This document shows positions 10,311 to 20,510 of a stretch of 64,000 bases of DNA, in pieces (position 1 is the stretch's first letter; each line of letters opens with the position of its first letter). Source of the stretch: Trichuris trichiura (taxonomy: Eukaryota; Nematoda; Enoplea; Trichinellida; Trichuridae); the NCBI GenBank assembly GCA_037903355.1, contig JBAJFE010000042.1, positions 1,934,001 through 1,998,000 on the forward strand, written 5' to 3'. The position numbers and the translations under genes were made by a program. The notes beneath the pieces are model-generated. The model was not told where the DNA came from. It worked only from the letters and a program-made list of their open reading frames with translations, and ran no database searches.

Positions 10311-13300
10311 GTCACTTGCTGCACAAGAGGCTGCCTTGCCCAGCAAGGTGACAAACGTGAATCAAGTTTTATCAAGCCGGCTGTTTGAGCAACCTGGTCT
10401 GACCATGAAGGTGGAAATGATAATGGATCAGCGGTGGAAATCTCAGTACAAAGAACTCATTTTAGCGCTGAAGTCGGCCGATCCTGCAATAGGCACAGCT
10501 TTACCAGCTTGGTCAGCCGTTCTTACGTCCGCCTACGTTTTACCTGAGAGCAACGACGTTTTATAAGAAATTACACATGCTTTACCAAACGAATTGGCCT
10601 CTACTACGTCAGCTGAAGTTTTATCTGTTAAAGAAAGCGTTTTACTTGATCAGCCTGCAATAGTTTTACCAACAAAGTGCACTGGCAATGTTGCTGATAT
10701 TGATGGCCAACGGCTGGATGATGCTTTGATTGCTGCTTTAACTGAGGCATCCTCTTCCGAAGCTGAAGCTGGCTCCCCTTTCCTGGACCTCGTAGTGCTA
10801 GCCGGACAAGCGCTACTCGGGCGAAATATCTTGGATGAGAATGCAAAGGCAGTTTTAAGACATTTCACCGCCACCCACGAGCGGACACCGCCTGACACCA
10901 ACTACGACCAGGAGGCAGAAACGGATGAGATATCTGCAGCTGATGCGTTTGTATAATACAAACAGGACACGACTCGCAGAACTCGTCCTTGATGGTGTTG
11001 CCCCAGTGGACCACGAAGTGCCCCTCACGGAGTGCGTTGCATTTTACACCGCGGCCTTCGGTGAGTGCTCGCCCCCCGACATGGTTCCATGTCGGCCAAT
11101 GCTCAGGCAACAGGGCGAGCGGGCGCTTACAAATGCATGGGTTTTACCCATTTTATCGGTTGATTTGAGAGCTGCCCTATCGAAGATTTTTCGAAAATCT
11201 GCCGCTGGTCCTGATATAGAGTGACTGTAGACTGTGTAGGCCGGCTGACAGAGACTGAAGTATTACTACTGTTCAACATATGGTTGTTTTATCGAGATGT
11301 TCCAGCCGTCTTTAAGCAATGCCGTGCAGCATTAATTCCGAAAAAGAGCGCCGTAAAAGGACCGGGTGATTAACGGCCAATCACCATTGCTTCAGTGTTC
11401 TATCGACTTTTTACCAAAATTCTAGCCAGCCGACTGTCAAGTATTGTTCATCTCAACTGCAGGCAAAAAGGTTTTACCAGGAAGACTGACGGTTGCGAAG
11501 AGAACACTTTTGTCGTAAACGTTGCACTCGCTCTCTCTTTCTCGTGGTGAGCACGGAGTTGTCGCTGGCCACCCTGGAGATTGCCAAGGCGTTCGATACG
11601 GTGTCCCAGGACTCTGTCCGCCGTGCACTGTTGCGTCAACGCGTGGGAACCAGCGACGTGCAGCTCATAATGAACCTTCTTATCCAGCTCATCTATACGG
11701 ATCAAGCCTTCCTCTGGGGAGTCCAGTTTCATCGCCATGAGGAGAGGAGTCACACAGGGCGACCCAATGTCGCCCTTGTTATTCTCATTGGTGATCGATG
11801 AGCTCCTCGATCAGTTGGTTCGGAATGGTGGAGGCTTCAATTTCACCAATGACGTGCAGGTGAACTGCCTTGCGTTCGCCGATGGCCTACTCCTCCTCAG
11901 CGTACGCAAGACAGGTCTGCAAAGCAATCTGTTGCTTTGTTATCGCTTTTTTACCGCTCACAGCCTGTCCTTAAATTTATAGAAATGCTGTTCGCTCAGG
12001 TTGTATAAACCTCCACGGTGCTGATCAGTGGCTCTTACGATGAAGCTACAGTTTTATCTTGATCCGGCGCAGCCGCACACCGTTTTACCGGTTTTTACCG
12101 TGGCTCAATTTCTTACCTGTCTAGGAATAGAGTTCAATCCGTTTGGTCGGCGGAGCGATCAGATATCAGGAGTGCAGGCGCTCCTGGATCGCGCATGCAA
12201 GGCAGAGTTGAAGCTACAACAGAAGTTAAAGGTTATACGAACGCACTTGTTGCCCAGGTTGCCGTATATATTGACGGCGGGTAATCTACTGAGCCAGACG
12301 GGCGCTACCATTGACAAAATGGTGCGGCGATCAGTGAAAAGGATTCTCCATTTTCCCGTCAGTGCCTTGTCCAATGACTTTATCTATTTACCAAAAAAGA
12401 AAGGCGGACTTGGTTTTATCAATGTGCAGGAAATGGTTGACCGTAGCACGATTCGACTACTGCTCAACATGAGCAGAAGCGCCGACAGAGCTGCACAGTT
12501 TGTCTCCGAGCTCTGGTTTAAACAGCGCCGGCGAAGCCGACTAATGCGGCGACAGAGAGTGGCTACGTTCGATCAGGCTGGTTTAAACGCGGCAAAAACG
12601 GCGCAGGCTGCGGCCCGAGAAGCCAAATTTATAGCCGCGTACCAGGAAACCGGCTACAAGGAGTTCTGTGATTGGCGCAGCAACGGGTGGGTGGCTGATG
12701 ATGAGATGACGGGGCACTGCTTCATCGCCGCACAGAAGGTGAGAACTTCTCTGGTCCCCACGCGCTTGCAGGCCCTTAGGGGCTGAGCTGAACCGGGAGA
12801 CCAGAGAGTTCTCTGGCGGAAGTGTGGCGTAGTAAGTGATGCCTCGGAATCCTTAATCCACATCTCCCAGAACTGCGTCTTCACAGGCGGGCTCATAGTC
12901 CGGAGGCACAATGACATTCTGAATAAACTGATGCAGTCAGCTGAAGCCTCCGGATTCCATTTTGTACATGAGCCCGTGATCTGGTTGGAGAGTGAAACCT
13001 TCAAACCGGATCTGCTCCTCGCGAAAGAAGACACGTGCTGGATTGTTGATGTAGCTGTTCCATGAGGGACAACGGACTCCCTCAATCGATGTCACTCTGA
13101 AATATACCGTAAATACGAGCCCCTCAAAGAGGCGGCTCGTAAGCTCAATGGAGCCAAGAAACTTGGCATCGGCGCGGTGGTTATAGGAGCTCGCGGAGGC
13201 TGATGCAGCTGAAACGTCGAAACATTCAAACAGCTCGGTTCGAATGTCACGGATAGATCTAAAGCGCTACTCTGCACCATGGCGCTGAAACGCACGGTGC

Positions 13301-13768
13301 TGCTGGTGAATTGGTTCTTGAGAAGCAGTGCTCAACTGGCGTTTCGAGCTGAAAGACGGGGCCGCAGCGATCTTAACCGGATTTGACAATCACTCCTCAA
13401 ACGAAGACAAGCCACGGAGTACGGGCACTCCACCTGATGTGGCGAAGAACCAACAAGGGGCACCGGCGAATACAGGCAGCGCGGAAAAGGCTTCATTTCA
13501 GGCCTGACACAGCACTCAGCGGCCAAGAAGGCATAACAGGCAACCCAACAGAAGCGTACTCACTTACTGTTCTTGTTGTTCTTCACCTTTTTGTTCGTTT
13601 AGTCTTCCGTCTTCTTCTTGCTCGGAAGCTGCACGAGCAGGTATGCCTTATGTTCGTTTTGTCCCGACATTAACGCCTTGGATTCTTTTGTTGCAGCACT
13701 TATATTCTGTTATTCTATGTTCGGTATTGCAAGCCGTACTGTAGGTAGACAATGCTAATAAATTTGAA
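10311..13768 (+). mobile_element. Nested R2-type non-LTR retrotransposon (unit 1), probably 5' truncated
   Basis: R2 elements insert at one site in 28S rRNA genes by target-primed reverse transcription. The broken frame here shows an upstream block RYLQLMRLYNTNR, the RT block SAAGPDIE near 11200, LEIAKAFDTVSQ (11578), RGVTQGDPMSPLLFSLVIDEL (11743), and a damaged catalytic FADG in place of FADD (about 11875). A thumb region runs from 12028 to 12786. After this come a CCHC-like motif (CGVVSDASESLIHISQNC) and restriction-like endonuclease residues (KPDLLLA, WIVDVAVP, about 13000-13063). The 3' UTR ends ...aatttgaa at 13768, followed at once by 28S rRNA sequence starting TAGCCAAATG, the authentic R2 3' junction. 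N-terminal zinc fingers were not found. Frameshifts and stops rule out activity. Confidence 0.88.
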
Positions 13769-13779
13769 TAGCCAAATGA

Positions 13780-13813
<34 letters not shown>

Positions 13814-13843
13814 CAACAAGATTCCTACTGTCCCTATCTACCG

Positions 13844-13877
<34 letters not shown>

Positions 13878-14062
13878 CAGAATCAGCGGGGAAAGAAGAC
13901 CCTGTTGAGCTTGAGTCTAGTCTGACTCTGTGAACAGACATTGAACGTTTAGCACAGGTGGGAGACCGGTGGCCTGCTCGCGGTGCCGTGCCAACAGTGA
14001 AATACCACTACTTTGATCGTTTCTTTACTTATTCGGTGAGGCGACTGCATGCCCTCGCTTCT
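13769..14062 (+). rRNA. 28S rRNA fragment downstream of the R2 site (unit 1)
   Basis: About 294 bases match the conserved eukaryotic 28S core immediately 3' of the R2 target. They start TAGCCAAATG and contain CTAATTAGTGACGCGCATGA, GAAACCACAGCCAAGGGAAC, GGAAAGAAGACCCTGTTGAG and GTGAAATACCACTACTTTGA, ending near CTCGCTTCT. It is a fragment, not a gene: the sequence passes directly into Copia RNase H coding sequence at 14063. A few substitutions (for example AAATGACTCG for AAATGCCTCG) show it is free to drift. Confidence 0.93.
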
Positions 14063-14272
14063 CGGTGTATTGGGACAATCAGAGTGCGATAAAATTTGTA
14101 AGTAACCGAATAGAAAGGTCACACTGTCGGCACATCGACATTGCTTATTATATCGCATGCGAAATGGACCAGGAGGTTACAGCAACGTTGAATTACGCAC
14201 TGTTCAGTGAGAACGTTGCAGACGTATTATCGAAGACCCTTCGACCACTTATGCGAAAAGTGAAATGCTGAA
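14063..14272 (+). pseudogene. Unit 1 Copia RNase H C-terminal part
   Basis: The Copia RNase H resumes after the 28S piece with [15 protein letters not shown], then HIDIAYYI and ENVADVLSKTLRPL, ending in a stop at about 14269. A purine tract (aagaaataggaggg, 14284-14297) lies before LTR 2. Confidence 0.88.
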
Positions 14273-14300
14273 TGCGAAAAGTCAAGAAATAGGAGGGCAT

Positions 14301-14443
14301 TGTTAGGATTTCTGTGCCTCTTTATACTGTATCATTTGTACCTGAAGGCTAATGACTTTACTGCTGTGTGAGTCATTTTGGGTGTGTTGTCGGTTACGCT
14401 GTCCTGTTGAGCGTCTAATAAACTGGTCTACGGATCCTCATCA
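14301..14443 (+). repeat. Copia LTR 2 (internal, shared by units 1 and 2)
   Basis: 143 bp, TGTTAGGATTTC to GGATCCTCATCA. It is preceded by a purine tract and followed by a primer-binding site, so it is the 3' LTR of unit 1 and the 5' LTR of unit 2. It reads identical to LTR 3. Confidence 0.92.
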
Positions 14444-14470
14444 AGTGGTAGCAGAGCGTGGTTAAATAGC

Positions 14471-15611
14471 ATGATGAGCGATAAAGACGTTGGTAACCTT
14501 CTGAAGCTCAATGGGAGGAATTACCATGACTGGAAACTAAATATGGAATGGCTGCTACGGAAAAAGAAGCTATGGAAGTACGTCGATTGGCCGGTTAAAC
14601 GTCCTGCACAAATACCGATGAATGCTGCTGAAGTCGAACGCTTTGATTAACAGGCAGAAGCTGCCCATGCAAAAATTGTTCTCGCGATCGAACCGTCTCA
14701 GCAACAACACATCCACAATTGTGAAATTGCTCAGGATGTATCGCAAAAGCTGGAAGCCGCGTCTGAAACGAAGTTTCGCCCTTGCATGATGCAACTAACG
14801 AGAGCGTCGATCGACAAATTCTCTGAAACAGGAAAGAACCCATGGAAAATCACGTTACGCGCACCAGGCGTCTTGCAGTGCAGCTCAAAAAGGTACGCCT
14901 CGAATTCGAAGACGAATGCACGTTCTCATAGCCAACTTGCCCGCCAGCTACGATTCAGTAGCGTCAGCAATGATGAGTTGGGACGAACGTAAGTTTACAT
15001 TTGACGCCGTCAAAAAAGCATTGCTTACTGAAAGTTGCCGGACGCAACAGCAACCTGTTTAAAGAACCGAAATTTCGGAAGCGCTAGTGGTGAAGCACGA
15101 GCGTTGCCTCTCCATTTCGAAGCGACTTGTAAACCTATCTGGACGCCGAAAACTGAATCCTCTTTGCTGCAAGTGCCGTCAGTCAGGACACGTTGCTTAC
15201 GAATGCTTTAATGATCCATTATAAAGTCGACCATGACGACGGCGTGAAACACCAATGACTTGGCTGCATGTACAAACGCTGCCCGGTATTAGCGAAGCGT
15301 TTATACTCGACAGTGGAGCAACACGCCACATGAGCAGTCAAAGAAAGCCGTTTTCGGACTTTTGTCGAATTGACCTGTCAGAAATTGACTCAGCTGACGA
15401 CAGCAAAGAAACACTAAAGGCCCAAGAAGTCGGGACAATTCACGTAAGATTTTACCTAGGATACTATGTGGCATTATTGACACGAAGTTACTTGATGCAC
15501 TTTACGTACCGAAGTATCGGAGAAATTTGCTATCAGTGGCTTGTCATTATGTCGTGTTTGAAAAAGGATAGTGCAAATTTACGAGCTGCCAACAAGAAGT
15601 CTTGTTGCTGA
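14471..15611 (+). pseudogene. Unit 2 Copia gag and protease remnant
   Basis: Same organisation as in unit 1. The zinc knuckle CCKCRQSGHVAYEC (15165-15206) keeps all four ligands and the protease keeps FILDSGATRHM. The gag frame has a stop after ERFD (about 14648) and further shifts. Base for base this segment reads the same as 24718-25858 of unit 3. Confidence 0.85.
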
Positions 15612-16640
15612 AACTCGCGAGAAAGATGGGCTGTACATTTTGGATGCGCAGGCAAACGCTTAAAGGGGAACGGCATTCAGTGCGCAACAGAAAGACAATT
15701 TCATGTGACACAAACGCTGTTGCCAGAAAACAGTCATTCACCAGCCTGCCGGGACTGTATAAGTCAGCACAGTGAAAATGTGCACCGTTGGAGCGCCGAC
15801 GGTTGAGAAGAGTGCTAGAACTTGTTCACTGTGACATCTGCGGACCGATGCCGGTTAAGTCAATTATTGAAACCTTGTATGTCTTGACGTTTATGGCGAT
15901 TACAGTCGGAAGACATTTGTTGCGTGCTTAAAAGCAAAGTCAGAAGCGCCAGGTAAGCTCAAAGAGTTTATTGCATTAGCAGAAAGACAGACTGGAGAGA
16001 AGGTTAAAGCTGTCTGAACTGACAACAGGTTAGAATGCTGTAACAAAGAACTGCAGTTTTACTCCAGAAAGTTTGGCATAAAGCAGTGTTGGAAAATGGC
16101 CGCCGAACACACGTCAACAAGAGTGACTCACGGCGGAGGAAGTTAACCACCTACGCACGGGCAATTTGCCAGATGCAGATAAAAACGACGCTTGCTCTTT
16201 TCTGCTCTACGCTGTCATTCAGTTCGCTTGTGCCAGTCCTGATAAGCTGCTTGCTACGTTCCGCTGTTTTTCATCATTACACTGTCTTCGCTTCTCGCTT
16301 GCTCTGCGTGTTAGACTGGAACACGTCTCATTTTTCCAACAAGCACGAACGGTCCAATGTTGAGACGTCGCAAATGAATGGTGTTGCTGAAAGAGCTAAC
16401 GGAACATTAATGGATTTGTCTAGTGCTATACTGAAGTCAAGCAGTTTGCCCAAGCAATTCTGGGCGGAAGCGATTACGGCGGCTACACATGTCAAAAATA
16501 GAGTGTCATTCATCGACTGATGAAGCAGTTCGGTGAACGTGGACTGGCAGACGAGTGAACATCCGTTACCTACGAGCGTATAGGTACTTAGCATACGTGC
16601 AGACAATGAAGCAGGGCCGAAAAATGCTCGATGGCTGAGC
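15612..16640 (+). pseudogene. Unit 2 Copia integrase remnant, split by a solo LTR
   Basis: The first catalytic region is best kept here (LELVHCDICGPMPVKS, about 15818-15865). The third is MNGVAERANGTLMDLSSAIL near 16374-16433. The solo LTR interrupts it at 16087-16341, and stops are present. Confidence 0.8.
16087..16341. mobile_element. Solo LTR nested in the integrase (unit 2)
   Basis: Orthologue of 5861-6132, 255 bp, with an internal deletion around AGATGCAGATAAAAACGACG. The left duplication has mutated to AGCAG while the right is still AGCAC (16342-16346). Confidence 0.78.
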
Positions 16641-17625
16641 TGTGGCTGGAGTCTTGTTGGCTATGGTACCTACCGTGTGGCATACAGAGTTCGGTTGCCG
16701 TGCGAAAAAGATGGTCGTGGAGAGGTTATTGCGGCGAAATTCATCGAAGACCCTGCGGCAAGCATTTTACTGCGGAAACCCATCAGGGTCAGCCTGCGTC
16801 GAAGCCCACCACCTCTCCTGAGGCCGCATACGGCCGACCAACTTGCTCCGTCGCTCAGGCAGTATCAAGCTCGCTGGCGTCACCGCCTGCTGCCGGAGTC
16901 AGCCATCACCGTCGAGGCAACTACTGAACTCTTCGGTCTTCGTGAAAATTCTCCTTCGGGCACGCACACTCTCGGCAAGCTGACGACCAGACCGACGAGA
17001 GTCCGCGACGCCGCCCGCAAGCATCCTACTCGTAAAATCTGTTAGAGTCAGCCCGCATGCCGTCTATCGGACTACCGGCAACGGTAGCCCGCCTCGAAGC
17101 CTCATCGAAAGTAAGAATGGCTTCAGTGAACTGTATGGAGCTAATGAAGTGAATCACAATGCTCCATTGGAGCGGCTGCCTATTGATAGTGATACAAATG
17201 ACGTGAGCGAAAGGGAATCACATGAAATCCAAAAGTTCACTGAATCCCTTGAAGACATGGAGGAAAATGGTGGAATAAGCCTATCGCAAAGAAGCGAAAG
17301 AGACAACGAAGAAACTGTCCATGTACGTCCTTCAAGGAGACGAAAATGCGTAGAAACAGGAAAGTCCAAACGTGAAGTGAATTTTGCAACATACATCGAT
17401 CGTAGCAGTGTCGATGAGGCATCGTCTTCATGTGAGGCGAACGAGTGGGAAAAAGCCATGGACGAAGAACACAGAAGCTTGTTAGCACGAAACAGGTGGA
17501 TGGAAGTTCAAATGCCTAAGCAAGCTACGTTAATTTGGAGCAAGTGGATTTTTAATCGGAAGTTGAACTGTGAGGGTAAAGTTCAACGCTACGAAGCACG
17601 TTTGGTAGCACGGGTGGGGTTTTCC
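16641..17625 (+). pseudogene. Unit 2 linker and Copia RT N-terminal part
   Basis: The RT start is an open frame from 17149, with EWEKAMDEEHRSLL, RWMEVQMPKQ and WSKWIFNRKLN. It breaks off at GFS (17625), about 14 bases earlier than the equivalent point in unit 1. Confidence 0.8.
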
Positions 17626-19470
17626 CCGATGCTGGCTGCCGCATACCGGGCCGAGTTGTACAAATGATGCGCTTCTACGGCTTGTTAGAAGTGTCATCAA
17701 ACACCGAAAAGAAAATGGAAAAAGGAGAACTTTTCCAATTTGGCGAACCGGAAGAGCGACATAGAAAAGTCGGCTGTCCGTGCTGTTGATTAGTCCTTAC
17801 CCTTTGAAGTAGAAACTGACGCGTCAGAAGTCGCGTTAGCCGCCGTGCCGAATCAGCTAGGTAGACCCGTAGCCTTCTCGCGAACTCTACAGCCACATGA
17901 AAGACGATACGCCGCTGTAGAAAGAGAAGCACAAGCTGTCATCGAAGCAGTGCGGCACTGGCAGCACTACTTGACCGGGAAACATTTCACGATAAAAACA
18001 GACCAGCGTTCAGTAAACTTCATGTTTAGTAAGCAGCACAGGAGTAAAACAAAAAAACGGTAAAATATTGAAGTGGCGGACGGAACTATCGTGCCTGGAC
18101 TTCGACATCATTCATCGCCCTGGAAAGGACAATGTCTCGCCGGACGTGTTTTCGAGGATCGCCTGCGGCTTGGTGGCTTATGACAGGAGTCACTTGAAGC
18201 TCTTGCATGAAGGCTTTTGCTATCCAGGAGTGACCCGCTTGCAGCGCTCTGTAAGATGTAAGAATCTTTCCTACTCGCTCGATGAAATCAGTCAAGTGGT
18301 CAGTGGCTGTCGAGTATGCGCAGAATGCACACCCGTGTTTTATAGCCCTGAAAAAGCTCCTCTTATCAAATCTACTCAGCCATTCGAACAGCTAAACTTG
18401 GACTTCAAGGATCCACTCCGTGGCGACCCCTCTAGTCGATTTTTCATGTGTGTGTTATAGATGAGTACTCGAGATTCCCTTTTGCCTTCCCGTGCCGTGA
18501 TATGTCGAGTGCCTCAGTCATTAAAGCTCTGACTGAATGGTTCTGTTTGTTCGGCGTCCCTGCGTGCGTCCATTCGGACTGTGGAACGGCTTTCATGAGC
18601 CGGGAACTATGAGATTTCCTTGTAAGCAAAGGCATAGCGTGCTGCAGAACTACAGCTTATAACCCGCAAGGAAATGCGCAAGCTGAACGCTACATCTGAG
18701 TTATCTGGGAAACGGTAACGCTAGCGTTAAGATCGTGGCATATGCCCATCTCGCAATGGCGTACTGTGCTTCCCGACGCACTATACGCTCCGCTCTCGCT
18801 TCTATTTACAGCCACTAATGTTACTCCAGATGAACGAATATTTGGCTTCTGTCGTCGTTCTACTTTGGGCACGTCGCTGCCAGCTTGGCTGGCGCGTCCT
18901 GGGCGTGCCCTTCTGGAAAGCACGTTCGCTCTTGCAAAATGGACCCGTTGGTCGAAGAAGTAGAGTTGGTGGAAGCAAACACCCAATACACTCACGTTAG
19001 GTTCCCTGATGGACAAGAGTCTACCGTGTCTCTTCGCGACCTGGCGCCTGCAGGCTACTCTCCTGCTGAAGTCCATATTAATTATGACGATCAAGATTAC
19101 CGCCCGATGAGACGATTGAAGCTGGCCAGGAGTCGTCTGAACTACTGATCGCTGAAGACCGCTTATTGTCAGAGTCCGAATCAGCCCTCGAACAAGAACC
19201 GATAGCAATCCGTCGGTCGACACGAATACGACGTTTTCCAGACCCCTTGGACCTCTGACAGCTTTTCCCCGTGAGGTGGGTGAATGTAGGATGCTGGCTG
19301 ATGCTTCAGTGTCGCTTATGGCTCACCGAAACTGCGTACGCTGATCGTAATCGTTCTCTTACTGTCGAGATGATGCACGCCCGCTATCTATAGTGCTCCG
19401 TCTCTTCGACTGCTCTCTCTATCTGCAGTTGCTAGCCGTCATTTTAGTTCAGTAAAACCAGAGTTTCGTT
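17626..19470 (+). mobile_element. Nested Ty3/Gypsy fragment (unit 2)
   Basis: Same insert as in unit 1: RNase H 17812-18063, integrase 18230-18700 with a frameshift near 18450, C-terminal tail to 19148, and LTR-like tail from 19285. The left junction reads ttttccccgatgctggctg. The 11-mer GATGCTGGCTG also occurs at the start of the LTR-like tail, which may mark a remnant of the lost 5' LTR. Confidence 0.78.
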
Positions 19471-20510
19471 TCGTGACAACTACAATGAAACGTACGCCTC
19501 CGTGGTAAGCTTTACCGTAATTGGACTGCTGATGGCATTAGTTCTGCGTTTCAGTTGGCACATACAACATGTTGTTGTGAAATGTGCTTACTTGTCTGGG
19601 AAACTAACGGAGGAAACCTAAATGAAGTTGCCTGAAGGTTGCGAACACCCTCCGGGAGCAGTAGCACAGCTGCTGCAGCCAATATACGGAGTAAAGCAGT
19701 CAAGGCGAATTTGGAACGAGACGTTGACAACGCTTCTTTTAAGCGAAGGAATTGGAAAGGCTGTGGACCAGCAGTTGCGTTTACAATTCACCGAATCGGA
19801 TGATAGTTGTTGCGTACGTTGACGACATAGTGCTAATTTATCCTGAGACAGAAGTCGACAATGTGATTCATGTGATAGAGCGAGAATACCACATACACAA
19901 TTTAGGCCAACTAAGTTACATGCTGGGCGCAAAAGTGGGCTGGAGAGAGGGAAAATTGCGCATGAACCAGTCAACCACTGTGGAGTGCTACACAAATTTA
20001 AAACGGACCAGTGCAAAGCAGCTTCTACTCGGTTAGATCCAAGCGGTCAATTGTCAAAATCGAAATGCCCGAAAACGAAAGCAGAGCGTGAAGATATTGC
20101 TTCAGTGCTATACCGTGAATGTACGCAGCGTTGTGTACGCGATCTCACTTTTAACTCGCAGTGTCAGAATTGTCACAGTTTGGTGCAAATCCAGGCAGGA
20201 TCTAGTGGAATCAGCTAAAGAGCATGCTGCGTTATCTTAGCGGGAAAAAAGACTGTGAGTTAACGCTTAAAGAGGAATGTCACAGCATGACTGAAATTCA
20301 CTGGGATGCGGATTGGGCAGGTGGTATAGACGACCGGAAATCATGGACCGGAATTACAGCAAAAGTTGGAGGCAACTTAGTCGGCTGGATCTCCAAAAAG
20401 CAACAATGTGTAGCCAGCTCAACGATGGAACCAGAACAAACGGAGTCGACTGCAGTCGCAAAAAAAGCGAAGGGGCTGCAGATGACGTTTAAGGAACTTG
20501 CTGTTTAAGG
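19471..20510 (+). pseudogene. Unit 2 Copia RT C-terminal part and RNase H N-terminal part
   Basis: RT motifs KLPEGCEHPPGAVAQLLQP and AYVDDIVLIYPE (catalytic YVDD near 19815). The RNase H frame 20224-20508 is the cleanest in the array, with EIHWDADWAGGIDDRKSW, GWISKKQQCVASSTM and KELAV. It is cut at 20510 by the R2 insert. Confidence 0.85.

Noticed and set aside
13769..14062. A functional 28S rRNA gene
   Set aside because: Only ~293 bases are present, flanked by R2 and Copia sequence, with substitutions at conserved sites.
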